64,000 nucleotides of DNA from Bradyrhizobium sp. CB2312 (GTDB lineage Bacteria; Pseudomonadota; Alphaproteobacteria; Rhizobiales; Xanthobacteraceae), in the NCBI RefSeq assembly GCF_029714425.1, contig NZ_CP121668.1:1054001-1118000 (forward strand), written 5' to 3'. The stretch's first letter is position 1. Each line of letters starts with the position of its first letter. Made by a program: the position numbers and the translations under genes. Shown here in pieces: positions 45,382 through 54,185 of the stretch. The notes under the pieces are model-generated. The model was given only the letters and a program-made list of their open reading frames with translations, did no database searches and was not told the origin of the DNA.

Positions 45382-46263
45382 ATGGCGGCAGTGATCAAGA
45401 AGGTCGGCGTGATCGGCGCGGGTCAGATGGGCAATGGCATCGCGCATGTCGCGGCGCTGGCCGGCTTCGACGTGGTGCTCAACGACGTTTCGGCCGACCG
45501 CCTCAAGTCGGGCATGGCCACCATCAACGGCAACCTGGCGCGCCAGGTCTCCAAGAAGGCCGTGACCGAGGACGACAAGGCCAAGGCGATCGCGCGCATC
45601 AAGCTCGCCGAGAAGCTGGACGACCTCGCCGACTGCGACCTCGTGATCGAGACCGCGGTCGAGAAGGAAGAGGTCAAGCGCAAGATCTTCCACGAGCTCT
45701 GCGCGGTGCTGAAGCCCGAGGCGATCGTCGCCTCCGACACCTCGTCGATCTCGATCACGCGGCTAGCCGCCGCGACCGACCGCCCCGAGCGCTTCATCGG
45801 CATTCACTTCATGAATCCGGTGCCGCTGATGGAGCTGGTGGAGCTCATCCGCGGCATCGCCACCGACGATTCGACCTTCGATGCCTCCAAGGAATTCGTC
45901 GCCAAGCTCGGCAAGCAGGTCGCGGTCTCCGAGGATTTCCCGGCCTTCATCGTCAACCGCATCCTGCTGCCGATGATCAACGAGGCGATCTACACGCTGT
46001 ATGAAGGCGTCGGCAACGTCGAGGCGATCGACGCGGCGATGAAGCTCGGCGCCCACCATCCGATGGGCCCGCTGGAGCTTGCCGATTTCATTGGCCTCGA
46101 TACCTGCCTGTCGATCATGCAGGTGCTGCACGAGGGCCTCGCCGACTCCAAGTACCGCCCGTGCCCGCTGCTGGTGAAATACGTCGAGGCCGGCTGGCTC
46201 GGCCGCAAGACCCAGCGCGGCTTCTACGACTACCGCGGCGCCAAGCCGGTTCCGACAAGATAA
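45382..46263 (+). CDS. 3-hydroxybutyryl-CoA dehydrogenase
   Basis: This 293-residue NAD-dependent enzyme oxidises 3-hydroxyacyl-CoA or reduces acetoacetyl-CoA. The Rossmann motif VIGAGQMGNGIAHVAA, the catalytic-histidine segment IGIHFMNPVPLMELVE and the C-terminal GAHHPMGPLELADFIGLD are present. I prefer ATG 45382, which has a GGTGG site, to ATG 45370. In Bradyrhizobium it can serve beta-oxidation or polyhydroxybutyrate turnover. It is a separate transcript after the etf terminator. Confidence 0.94.
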   Translation: MAAVIKKVGVIGAGQMGNGIAHVAALAGFDVVLNDVSADRLKSGMATINGNLARQVSKKAVTEDDKAKAIARIKLAEKLDDLADCDLVIETAVEKEEVKRKIFHELCAVLKPEAIVASDTSSISITRLAAATDRPERFIGIHFMNPVPLMELVELIRGIATDDSTFDASKEFVAKLGKQVAVSEDFPAFIVNRILLPMINEAIYTLYEGVGNVEAIDAAMKLGAHHPMGPLELADFIGLDTCLSIMQVLHEGLADSKYRPCPLLVKYVEAGWLGRKTQRGFYDYRGAKPVPTR

Positions 46264-46273
46264 GGCCGCGGTG

Positions 46274-46370
46274 GCCGTAGGGTGGGCAAAGCGAAGCGTG
46301 CCCACGGCTTCCATCCAATTGCGGACAGATGGTGGGCACGGCGCAAGTGCGTCTTTGCCCACCCTACGGC
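46274..46370. repeat. Palindromic intergenic repeat, family GTAGGGTGGGCAAAG, copy 2
   Basis: The arms GCCGTAGGGTGGGCAAAG (46274-46291) and their exact complement (46353-46370) frame a centre with the inner pair GTGCCCAC and GTGGGCAC. It matches the element at 7541-7644 closely in the arms and differs in the centre. Confidence 0.92.
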
Positions 46371-46463
46371 ACTATCGCCCTGCTGCCGCACATCCGCCCT
46401 GCGACGATTCATGTCCCATTAACCGCTCGCGTCTAGGCTGCACCCAGTACGAGGGTTCGCGTA

Positions 46464-46658
46464 ATGGACATGATGGCAATGGTCAGCACCATGCTGGCCG
46501 CTCAGCAAGGCGCGCTGCAATCGAATATCGCGGCGACGCTGACCAAGCAGAACATGGATATGGAGAAATCCACCGTCCTGACGCTGCTCGGCGCCGGTCA
46601 GCCTTCGCTTGCCAATGTCGGCCCCGGCGTCGGCGGCAATCTCAACGTCACCGCCTAG
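46464..46658 (+). CDS. YjfB-like putative motility protein
   Basis: This 64-residue protein begins MDMMAMVSTMLAAQQGALQSNIAATL, matching the pattern of the small YjfB family (amphipathic helix, then MDMEKS, then a Gly-rich tail). YjfB proteins were described as motility-related, but their function is unclear. No flagellar gene is near. The gene has no strong ribosome site. Its TAG stop is the first part of a palindromic repeat. Confidence 0.7.
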   Translation: MDMMAMVSTMLAAQQGALQSNIAATLTKQNMDMEKSTVLTLLGAGQPSLANVGPGVGGNLNVTA

Positions 46659-46706
46659 CGCATGATCCGGAAAAGTGGGTACCGGTTTTCCGATCAGATC
46701 ATGCGC
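46658..46706 (+). repeat. Stop-anchored palindrome, family GCATGATCCGG, copy 3
   Basis: The TAG stop of the YjfB-like gene runs into GCGCATGATCCGGAAAAGTG, and the element ends in GATCATGCGC. The outer 10-base arms are perfect complements. Its layout is the same as copy 1 after the TetR gene. Confidence 0.9.
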
Positions 46707-46718
46707 AGATAAAAGTAC

Positions 46719-47384
46719 CTAAAGCGACGCGGCGGCCTTGCCGGTCGCGGCACGCAGCAGCTTGAGCGCGTCCTCGCTCGCCCATTCCGCCGGCCCGGCG
46801 ATTGTCGCGATCTCGCAGCCCTGCGGGTCGACCAGCACCGAGGTCGGCATGCCCAGCGCCCGGCCTATGGCCTTAAGATCCTGAAAAACCTTGGCTTTTT
46901 GGTCGTTGAAGTAGCCAAGACGGGTCAGATTGGCCTCTTTCAGGAAGGTCTTGGGCTTTTCGGGGTCGCGGGTGTCGATATTGATCGCCACCACCTCGAA
47001 ATTCGGGCCCGACAGCTTGCCCTGGAGCTCATCCAGCGCCGGCATCTCCTTCCGGCACGGCACGCACCAGGTGGCCCAGAGGTTCACCAGCAGCGTCTTG
47101 CCGCGGAAATCCGAGAGCTTCTTCGGCTTGCCGTCGGCGTCCTCGAAGGTGAGGTCGGGCAGCTTCAACGGCGCGCTCGCCATGGTCAGGGCGGCCAGCT
47201 CGCCATGGGCGAGCGGGGCGATCTTCTGGGCCGTGGCCACCGCCGGCTTGCAGGTCGGATCGCCTGAAGGCGCCCGGCTCAGGCCCAGCCCGTACAGCGC
47301 GGCGAAGCCGGCCAGCCCCCCGACCACCACGGTGGCGATGACGATGGGGATCCGGCGCGTGGCGGAAGGCTTTGGGTCGAGCAT
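46719..47384 (-). CDS. tlpA: Membrane-anchored thiol:disulfide oxidoreductase TlpA
   Basis: This 221-residue protein has an N-terminal signal anchor ([24 protein letters not shown]) and a periplasmic thioredoxin domain with WCVPC in [19 protein letters not shown]. An extra cysteine pair (PTCKPAV and QGCEIA) is typical of TlpA. I recognise it as the Bradyrhizobium TlpA needed for cytochrome aa3 maturation, where it keeps copper-delivery and CoxB cysteines reduced. ATG 47384 gives the known 221-residue form; ATG 47396 is four codons longer. It is divergent from argH, 101 bases apart. Confidence 0.95.
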   Translation of the reverse strand: MLDPKPSATRRIPIVIATVVVGGLAGFAALYGLGLSRAPSGDPTCKPAVATAQKIAPLAHGELAALTMASAPLKLPDLTFEDADGKPKKLSDFRGKTLLVNLWATWCVPCRKEMPALDELQGKLSGPNFEVVAINIDTRDPEKPKTFLKEANLTRLGYFNDQKAKVFQDLKAIGRALGMPTSVLVDPQGCEIATIAGPAEWASEDALKLLRAATGKAAASL

Positions 47385-47485
47385 ATCGTTTGTCATCCGG
47401 TCGCAGATATGGCTATCAGGGGCCTCTTAATACGGCTGGCCTTCGCCAGCAAACATGCGGCAAAGCAAGGCGTGAGCAGGGGATC

Positions 47486-48883
47486 ATGAGCAACAAGATG
47501 TGGGGCGGCCGGTTCTCGGAACGTCCCGATGAGATCATGGAAGAGATCAACGTCTCCATCGACGTCGATCGTCACCTCTTTGCCCAGGACATTGCCGCGT
47601 CCAAGGCCCACGCCGCGATGCTCGCCGCGAAGGGCATCATCACGGCCTCTGATGCGAAAAATATCGGCAAGGGTCTAGACACGATTTTGTCAGAGATCGG
47701 CAAGGGCGACTTCACGTTCAAGCGCGCGCTCGAAGACATCCATATGAACGTCGAGAGCCGCCTGTCCGAGCTGATCGGCCCCGCCGCCGGCCGCCTGCAC
47801 ACCGCGCGCTCGCGCAACGACCAGGTCGCGACCGACTTCCGTCTCTATGTCCGCGACATCGTCGACGAGACCGACGCCGCGCTCGCCGAATTCCAGCAGG
47901 CGCTGGTGGCGCGCGCGCTCGAGCATGCCGGCACCGTCATGCCCGGCTTCACGCATCTGCAGACCGCGCAGCCCGTGACCTTCGGCCATCATCTGCTTGC
48001 CTATGTCGAGATGGCCGCGCGCGACCGCGGCCGTTTCCAGGACGCGCGCAAGCGGCTCAACGAATCGCCGCTCGGCGCCGCCGCGCTCGCCGGCACCTCG
48101 TTCCCGATCGACCGTCACGCCACCGCGAAGGCGCTTCTCTTCGACCGCCCGATGGCGAACTCGCTCGATGCGGTCTCCGACCGTGACTTCGTGCTGGAGA
48201 CGCTGTCGGCGGCCTCGATCTGCGCCGTGCACATGTCGCGCTTTGCCGAGGAGATCGTGATCTGGACCTCGCCGCTGGTGGGCCTGATCCGCCTCAGCGA
48301 CAAGTTCACCACGGGCTCCTCGATCATGCCGCAGAAGCGCAACCCGGATGCCGCAGAACTGGTGCGCGCCAAGACCGGGCGCGTCATCGGTGCGCTCAAC
48401 GGCCTCCTGATCGTCATGAAGGGCCTGCCGCTCGCCTATCAAAAGGACATGCAAGAGGACAAGCAGGGCGCCATGGAGGGCTTTGCCGCGCTGTCGCTGG
48501 CGATTCGCGCCATGACCGGCATGGTCCGCGACCTCGTGCCCGACGAGGCCAAGATGAAGGCTGCCGCCGGGGAGGGCTATGCCACCGCGACGGACCTTGC
48601 CGACTGGCTGGTGCGGACGCTGAAGATGCCGTTCCGCGACGCGCACCACGTCACCGGCCGCATCGTCGCCAAGGCCGCTGAGGGTGGCGTGGCGCTGCAC
48701 GAGCTGCCGCTGAAGGACATGCAGGCGATCGAGCCCAAGATCACCAAGGACGTGCTCGGCGTGCTCTCGGTCGAATCGTCGGTGAAGAGCCGGACCAGCT
48801 TCGGCGGCACCGCGCCGAAGAACGTGGCGTCGCAGGCAAAGAGCTGGGCGAAGCGGCTCGAAAAAGAGCGAAAATTGGGCTGA
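47486..48883 (+). CDS. argH: Argininosuccinate lyase
   Basis: This 465-residue enzyme is the last step of arginine synthesis, releasing arginine and fumarate. The fumarase-superfamily signature [18 protein letters not shown], the MWGGRFSE N-terminus and the [12 protein letters not shown] substrate loop are present. ATG 47486 has AGCAGGGGA before it; the longer frame runs back into tlpA. The small lipoprotein and lysA follow on the same strand. Confidence 0.98.
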   Translation: MSNKMWGGRFSERPDEIMEEINVSIDVDRHLFAQDIAASKAHAAMLAAKGIITASDAKNIGKGLDTILSEIGKGDFTFKRALEDIHMNVESRLSELIGPAAGRLHTARSRNDQVATDFRLYVRDIVDETDAALAEFQQALVARALEHAGTVMPGFTHLQTAQPVTFGHHLLAYVEMAARDRGRFQDARKRLNESPLGAAALAGTSFPIDRHATAKALLFDRPMANSLDAVSDRDFVLETLSAASICAVHMSRFAEEIVIWTSPLVGLIRLSDKFTTGSSIMPQKRNPDAAELVRAKTGRVIGALNGLLIVMKGLPLAYQKDMQEDKQGAMEGFAALSLAIRAMTGMVRDLVPDEAKMKAAAGEGYATATDLADWLVRTLKMPFRDAHHVTGRIVAKAAEGGVALHELPLKDMQAIEPKITKDVLGVLSVESSVKSRTSFGGTAPKNVASQAKSWAKRLEKERKLG

Positions 48884-48976
48884 GGGCAAAATTTCGCTTA
48901 TGTTTCATGGTCATCCGGCTCTCGCCAGAGCGCGCCAATCTCTGTATGGTGCGCGCCGCGTAGTGGGGATTTCGTC

Positions 48977-49267
48977 GTGACGTCAAAGTTTCGCCCGGCC
49001 GGCTCGGGTTGGGCCATCATTGTCTTGAGCCTGACGGCGCTTGCGCTCGCCGGCTGCGGCCGCAGGGGCCCGCTGGATCTGCCGCCGACCGCCTCCAGCG
49101 CGTCCACGGCCAATATCGCAGCGCCGACCGACACCGAGATCGAAGCCCAGAAAACGCCGAGCGTGTTCAACCCCACCTATGGTGCGGAGGCTGCGCCGGC
49201 GGCGCCCAAGGGCAGCAAGAAATCGTTTATCCTCGACCCGCTCCTGGACGAAAGACCCAGCCGGTAG
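48977..49267 (+). CDS. lptM: LptM-like small outer-membrane lipoprotein
   Basis: This 96-residue lipoprotein has lipobox LALAGC followed by GRRGPLDLPP. That is the hallmark of the LptM/YifL family, which helps mature the LPS translocon LptD in enterobacteria. The tail is Ala/Pro/Lys-rich. It starts with GTG. It is immediately upstream of lysA (24 bases), the conserved arrangement in many proteobacteria, so the two are probably one transcript. Confidence 0.88.
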   Translation: MTSKFRPAGSGWAIIVLSLTALALAGCGRRGPLDLPPTASSASTANIAAPTDTEIEAQKTPSVFNPTYGAEAAPAAPKGSKKSFILDPLLDERPSR

Positions 49268-49290
49268 GCTGGCGCAACCGAGCCAACGCC

Positions 49291-50556
49291 ATGAACCATT
49301 TCGACTACCGCAACGGCGTGCTGCACGCCGAGGCGGTGAACCTGTCCGAGCTGGCCGCAACCATCGGCACGCCTTTCTACTGCTATTCGACCGCGACGCT
49401 GGAGCGGCACTACCGCGTCTTCGCCGACGCCTTTGCCGGCGAGAAGGTGCTGGTCTGCTACGCCATGAAGGCGAACTCCAACCAGTCCGTGCTGCGCACG
49501 CTGGCCAAGCTCGGGGCCGGCGCCGACGTCGTCTCCGGCGGCGAGCTGAAGCGCGCGCTGGCCGCGGGCATTCCCGGCAGCAAGATCGTGTTCTCCGGTG
49601 TCGGAAAGACGGAAGCAGAGCTGCGCGCAGCACTCGCCGCCGACATCCTCTGCCTCAACGTCGAATCCGAGCCTGAGCTTGAGCTGCTCTCGCGCCTTGC
49701 GACCGAGATGGGCAAGACCGCGCGCATCTCCGTGCGCGTCAATCCCGACGTCGATGCCGGCACGCACGCCAAGATCTCGACCGGCAAGTCCGAGAACAAG
49801 TTCGGCATTCCGATCGCCTATGCCCGCGAGGTCTATGCTCGCGCCGCCAAGCTGCCGGGTATCGAGGTGACCGGCACCGACGTGCATATCGGCAGCCAGA
49901 TCACTGATCTGTCCAAGATGGAGACCGCGTTCCGCATCCTCTCCGAATTCGTGCAGACGCTGCGCAGCGACGGCCACAACATCAGCCACGTCGATTTCGG
50001 CGGCGGCCTCGGCATTCCCTATTACATGGACCGCGAAGCGCCGCCGGCGCCCGATGCCTATGCGGCCATGGTCAAGCGCGTCAGCCACAATCTCGGCTGC
50101 ACGCTGATGTTCGAGCCGGGCCGCATGATCGTCGGCAATGCCGGCATCCTCGTCGCCAAGGTCATCTATGTGAAGCATGGCGACGGCAAGAACTTCGTCA
50201 TCATCGACGCCGCGATGAACGATCTGATCCGCCCGACGCTGTATGAGGCCCATCACGACATCCTGCCGGTGATGCAGCCCGCCAGGGGCGCCGTCACCAT
50301 CATGGCCGACGTCGTCGGCCCGGTCTGCGAGACCGGCGACTATCTCGCGCTCGACCGTACGCTGCCGACGCCGAAGGCGGGTGACCTCCTCGCCATCATG
50401 ACCGCGGGCGCCTATGGCGCGGTGCAGGCCGGCACCTACAACACGCGGCCCTTGGTGCCCGAGGTGCTGGTGAAGGACGACCAATACGCCGTGGTGCGCC
50501 CGCGCGTCGAGGTCGAGCAACTGATCGCGATGGATACACCCGCGCCCTGGCTATGA
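49291..50556 (+). CDS. lysA: Diaminopimelate decarboxylase
   Basis: This 421-residue PLP enzyme is the last step of lysine synthesis. The PLP lysine lies in VCYAMKANSNQ. The phosphate- and substrate-binding segments VDFGGGLGIPYYM, FEPGRMIVGNAGIL and the cysteine region GPVCETGDYLA are present. It follows lptM. The true start is ATG 49291 rather than the upstream frame that overlaps lptM. A palindromic repeat follows its stop. Confidence 0.97.
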   Translation: MNHFDYRNGVLHAEAVNLSELAATIGTPFYCYSTATLERHYRVFADAFAGEKVLVCYAMKANSNQSVLRTLAKLGAGADVVSGGELKRALAAGIPGSKIVFSGVGKTEAELRAALAADILCLNVESEPELELLSRLATEMGKTARISVRVNPDVDAGTHAKISTGKSENKFGIPIAYAREVYARAAKLPGIEVTGTDVHIGSQITDLSKMETAFRILSEFVQTLRSDGHNISHVDFGGGLGIPYYMDREAPPAPDAYAAMVKRVSHNLGCTLMFEPGRMIVGNAGILVAKVIYVKHGDGKNFVIIDAAMNDLIRPTLYEAHHDILPVMQPARGAVTIMADVVGPVCETGDYLALDRTLPTPKAGDLLAIMTAGAYGAVQAGTYNTRPLVPEVLVKDDQYAVVRPRVEVEQLIAMDTPAPWL

Positions 50557-50564
50557 TTGATTGA

Positions 50565-50651
50565 CCGTAGCCCGGATGGAGCGCAGCGAAATCCGGGTTC
50601 TCGCCAAGCATTACCGACCCCGGATTACGCTGCGCTCCATCCGGGCTACGG
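50565..50651. repeat. Palindromic repeat, family GTAGCCCGGATGGAGCGCAGC
   Basis: The arms CCGTAGCCCGGATGGAGCGC (from 50565) and its complement ending at 50651 are perfect over more than 20 bases. The interior includes a second pair AATCCGGG and CCGGATT. It lies between lysA and the convergent mmsB gene. I know this motif as widely dispersed in proteobacterial intergenic DNA. Confidence 0.88.
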
Positions 50652-50659
50652 GACTGGCG

Positions 50660-51550
50660 TTATTTCTTCTCGCCAACCACAACACCCGCCTTGTTCTCGA
50701 TCGGCTTGATCGCCGCGGTGAAATCGGACTCGGCGCCTTCCGCGCTGATGACCGTCTCCCATAGCCGTCCCACCGCGTCGGCAACTTCCATCGACAGGCC
50801 GAGCTGCTTCATCTCCTCCAGCGCGAGCCGCACGTCCTTCACCATCAATCCCGTGGCGAAGCCGAAGTCGAATGTGCGCGGCAGCACCGAGCGCGGAAAC
50901 TTGTCGCGGCTCGCGGTGTTCATGCCCGAGCCGGCATTGATGACGTCGATCATCACGGCGGGATCGAGCCCGGCTTTCACGCCCATCACCACCGCCTCCG
51001 ACGTTGCCACGATGGCGGTGGCCGAGAGGAAATTGTTGGCGAGCTTCATGGTCTGCGCCGCGCCGGGCTTCTCGCCGATGAAGAAAACTTTTCCGATCAC
51101 GTCGAGCGCGGGCTTGAGCAGTTCGAACTCCGCCTTCGGCCCCGACACCATCACCGCCAGCGTGCCCTTTTCGGCGCCGCCGACGCCGCCGGACACCGGG
51201 CAGTCGATCTGCACGATGTTGCGCTTCGCGAGCAAGCCGTGAATCTTCGCCGCCATCGCCGAGCCGACGGTGGAGAGATCAATGAAGCGTTTTGCGCGGC
51301 TTCCCTCGATCACGCCGCTCGCGCCCGTGGCGACCTCGAGCGAAGCCTGCAACGAGGGCAGGCTCGCCATCACGGTCTCGACCTGGTCGGCGACGTCCTT
51401 CGGCGATGTCGCAGCGGTTGCGCCGCGCGCCACCAACTTGTCCGTGACCTCCTTGCGCGTGTCGAACACGACGAGCTTGTGGCCGGCCTCGATCAGCCGC
51501 CGCGCCATCGGGAAACCCATGTTTCCGAGGCCGATGAATCCGATGTCCAT
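50660..51550 (-). CDS. mmsB: 3-hydroxyisobutyrate dehydrogenase-type enzyme
   Basis: This 296-residue NAD-dependent beta-hydroxyacid dehydrogenase has the Rossmann motif FIGLGNMGFPMARRL, substrate loop DCPVSGGVGGAEKGTL and catalytic lysine QTMKLANNFL. In valine breakdown it makes methylmalonate semialdehyde. The assignment to 3-hydroxyisobutyrate is by family; tartronate semialdehyde reductase is a close alternative. The downstream gene on its strand is separated from mmsB by a repeat. Confidence 0.85.
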   Translation of the reverse strand: MDIGFIGLGNMGFPMARRLIEAGHKLVVFDTRKEVTDKLVARGATAATSPKDVADQVETVMASLPSLQASLEVATGASGVIEGSRAKRFIDLSTVGSAMAAKIHGLLAKRNIVQIDCPVSGGVGGAEKGTLAVMVSGPKAEFELLKPALDVIGKVFFIGEKPGAAQTMKLANNFLSATAIVATSEAVVMGVKAGLDPAVMIDVINAGSGMNTASRDKFPRSVLPRTFDFGFATGLMVKDVRLALEEMKQLGLSMEVADAVGRLWETVISAEGAESDFTAAIKPIENKAGVVVGEKK

Positions 51551-51569
51551 GGTCCTATTTCCTTCCCGT

Positions 51570-51656
51570 CGTCATTGCGAGGAGCGAAGCGACGAAGCAA
51601 ATCCAGGCTGTCTCCGTGGAGGAACTCTGGATTGCTTCGCTTCGCTCGCAATGACG
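51570..51656. repeat. Palindromic repeat, family CGTCATTGCGAGCG, copy 2
   Basis: The arms CGTCATTGCGAGGAGCGAAGC and GCTTCGCTTCGCTCGCAATGACG are partly complementary, with an inner pair AATCCAG/CTGGATT. It matches the element at 30449-30528. It lies between mmsB and the carboxymuconolactone decarboxylase gene. Confidence 0.85.
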
Positions 51657-51686
51657 GAGCAATACGTTGAATGCTGTTTGTCGGCC

Positions 51687-52070
51687 TCACGCCTTCCCGT
51701 CGATCTCCGCGAACACCTCGCGCGCGATACGAAAACTGTCGACGGCGGCGGGCATGCCGCCATAGATCGCGACCTGCATCAGGATCTCGCGGATCTCGTC
51801 GCGCGTCACGCCGTTGGTCAGCGCGCCCTTCAGATGCGCGCGAAACTCGTGCTGCCGGTTGAGGATCGCGATCATCGCGATGTTGAGCATGCTGCGGGTC
51901 TTGCGCGGCAGCTCTTCGCGGCCCCACACCGTGCCCCAGCAATATTCGTTGAGCATCTCCTGGAACGGGCGGTTGAAATCGTCGACGTTCTTCAGGGCAT
52001 TGTTGACATAGGCCTCGCCCAGCACCGCCTTGCGGACTTCCAGGCCCTTGTCGTGCATCTTCTTGTCCAT
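51687..52070 (-). CDS. Carboxymuconolactone decarboxylase family protein
   Basis: This 127-residue all-helical protein is similar to PcaC (GTVWGREELPRKTRSMLNIAMIAIL, NRQHEFRAHLKGALTNG, EIREILMQVAIYGGMPAAVDSF). It lacks the CxxC pair of the AhpD-like branch, so it is a decarboxylase-type rather than a peroxidase-type member. True 4-carboxymuconolactone activity is not proven by sequence. AGGAAA precedes ATG 52070. It is divergent from the DUF4175 genes. Confidence 0.85.
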   Translation of the reverse strand: MDKKMHDKGLEVRKAVLGEAYVNNALKNVDDFNRPFQEMLNEYCWGTVWGREELPRKTRSMLNIAMIAILNRQHEFRAHLKGALTNGVTRDEIREILMQVAIYGGMPAAVDSFRIAREVFAEIDGKA

Positions 52071-52238
52071 GGCGTTTCCTATCTCTCCCTCGGGAATGGC
52101 GGCGCGGAAATTACGGGGTTGCGGCGGACCAGTCACGTCCTCGTGTTATGCGGGAAAAGGGGTGTCTCCCGTACAGGAACGGATGCCTCAGTGCTGCCGT
52201 TGTGGTAGGCTTCTCTACCGGGCAACTTGGAGAGTTGA

Positions 52239-54185
52239 TTGAACGGCGTCACCCCCGACCCGTCAGACCCGATCCGCAACAGTGACGCTCTGTCGCGGCT
52301 GAAGCTGGCGCAAGCCCTTGATCGGGCCATTTATGCCATCGCGTGGGAGCGTGCCTGGCCAAATCTGGCGCGGCTTCTGACCGTCGTCGGCCTGTTCCTG
52401 GCCTTGTCCTGGGCCGGGCTGTGGCTGGGGTTGCCGTTCGTCGCGCGCGCCATCGGCCTTGTCATTTTCGCCGGCATCGCGATTGCCGCTCTGTCGCCAC
52501 TGGTTCGTTTCCGCTGGCCGAGCCGTGAGGAGGCGCTCGCCCGGCTCGATCGCGGCTCCGGCATTCGTCACCGCCCGGCGACCACGCTGACCGACACGTT
52601 GACCTCGCAGGATCCGGTTGCGCAGGCGCTGTGGCAGGCGCAGCGCGAGCGCACGCTGGCCTCGCTCAAGCGCATCCGCGCCGGTCTGCCGCATCCGCGC
52701 CTCGCCATCCACGATCCCTGGGCGCTGCGCGCGCTGGTGATGGTGTTGCTGGTTGCGACCTTCTTCGCCGCCGGCGACGAGCGCGCGATGCGGCTTGGTG
52801 CCGCCTTCGACTGGAACGGTGTGCTGGCGCCGACGAATGTCCGCGTCGATGCCTGGGTCACCCCGCCGCTCTACACCGGCAAGCCGCCGGTGATCCTGTC
52901 GGCCGCCAACAAGGAGGCCGCGGCGCTGCCGGCCTCTGGCCCGCTCGCCGTTCCCGCCGGCTCAACCCTGATCGTGCGCTCCTCGGGCGGCAGCCTCGAT
53001 GTCACCGTCTCCGGCGGCCTCAAGGAGGTCGCTCCCACCGAGGCCACGCCCAAGGGCACCAACGAAAAGCATTTTGCCATCACCGGCGACGGCACAGCGC
53101 ATGTGCGCGCGCCCTCGGGCCAGCCGCAATGGGCCTTCGCGGCAACGCCGGACCACCCGCCGACGATCGCGCTCGCCAAGGATCCGGAGCGTCAGGCCCG
53201 CGGCGGGCTCCAGCTCTCCTACAAGATCGAGGATGATTACGGCGTCACCGGCGCCGAAGCGCAAATTGGCTTGCGCCCCGCCGATGCCGGGGATGCCAGC
53301 AAGAATGGTGGCAAGGACGCCGACACCAGGGCGGCCGCGCGGCCGCTGTTCCAGCCGCCGAAATTCCCGCTGGTGCTGCCGAACGCGCGGACCCGCAACG
53401 GCGTCGGCCAGACGGTGAAGGACCTCAGCGAGGATCCCTATGCCGGCGCCGACGTCACGCTGACGCTGACCGCGAAGGACGAGGCCGGCAACGAGGCCAA
53501 GAGCGATCCCTTCAACATGCGCCTGCCCGAGCGCCTGTTCACCAACTCGCTCGCGCGCGCGCTGATCGAGCAGCGTCGCATCCTCGCGCTCGACGCCAAC
53601 AAGAATTCCGAGGTCTACGCCGCGCTCGACGCGCTGATGATCGCACCCGAATTGTTCACGCCGGATGCCGGCTGCTATCTCGGCCTGCGCAGCCTGGCGT
53701 CCCAGCTCGAGGCGGCCCGCACCGACGATGCGCTGCGCGAAGTGGTGGCGAGCATGTGGGCGTTCGCGACCACCATCGAGGACGACGGTGTCGCCGGCAG
53801 CGTCAACGCCGCGCTGCGCGCGGCGCAGGACGCGCTCAAGCACGCGCTGGAACGCGGCGCCAGCGAGGACGAGATCCGGGTGCTGACGCAGAAGCTGCGC
53901 GAGGCCATGGCCGGCAAGGTGCGCGATCTCGCCCGGCGCGCCGAGCAGAACCCGCTCGGAGCCCGGCAGCCGTTCCCCGCGGAGGTTCAGCTCATTCTCG
54001 ACAAGGCGATCGAGTTGCGACAAAAGACCCAGCATGCCACGCCCGAGCAGCTCGAAGAGCTGGCGCAGCAGCAGGACGCATTGCGCCAGCAGCTTCAGGC
54101 CTATCGGAAGTCGGCGAACAGTCGGGCCAACAAAGGCGAGGACGGGGCCAACCAGTTTACGCGGGACCGGAAATGCGGAAGCTAG
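52239..54185 (+). CDS. DUF4175 (TIGR02302) protein, N-terminal part
   Basis: This 648-residue product has two transmembrane regions near the N-terminus (LTVVGLFLALSWAGLWLGL and AIGLVIFAGIAIAALSPLV), a third hydrophobic stretch ALRALVMVLLVATFFAAG, then a long periplasmic part. The family TIGR02302 is usually one protein of about 850 residues. Here the frame ends at EDGANQFTRDRKCGS, and the family's coiled, Gln-rich C-terminus is in a second, overlapping frame. The start is TTG 52239 with GGAGAG. Function is unknown; the topology suggests an envelope role. Confidence 0.82.
   Translation: MNGVTPDPSDPIRNSDALSRLKLAQALDRAIYAIAWERAWPNLARLLTVVGLFLALSWAGLWLGLPFVARAIGLVIFAGIAIAALSPLVRFRWPSREEALARLDRGSGIRHRPATTLTDTLTSQDPVAQALWQAQRERTLASLKRIRAGLPHPRLAIHDPWALRALVMVLLVATFFAAGDERAMRLGAAFDWNGVLAPTNVRVDAWVTPPLYTGKPPVILSAANKEAAALPASGPLAVPAGSTLIVRSSGGSLDVTVSGGLKEVAPTEATPKGTNEKHFAITGDGTAHVRAPSGQPQWAFAATPDHPPTIALAKDPERQARGGLQLSYKIEDDYGVTGAEAQIGLRPADAGDASKNGGKDADTRAAARPLFQPPKFPLVLPNARTRNGVGQTVKDLSEDPYAGADVTLTLTAKDEAGNEAKSDPFNMRLPERLFTNSLARALIEQRRILALDANKNSEVYAALDALMIAPELFTPDAGCYLGLRSLASQLEAARTDDALREVVASMWAFATTIEDDGVAGSVNAALRAAQDALKHALERGASEDEIRVLTQKLREAMAGKVRDLARRAEQNPLGARQPFPAEVQLILDKAIELRQKTQHATPEQLEELAQQQDALRQQLQAYRKSANSRANKGEDGANQFTRDRKCGS

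Noticed and set aside
49177..50520. Minus-strand open frame opposite lysA
   Set aside because: Shadow of the diaminopimelate decarboxylase gene.
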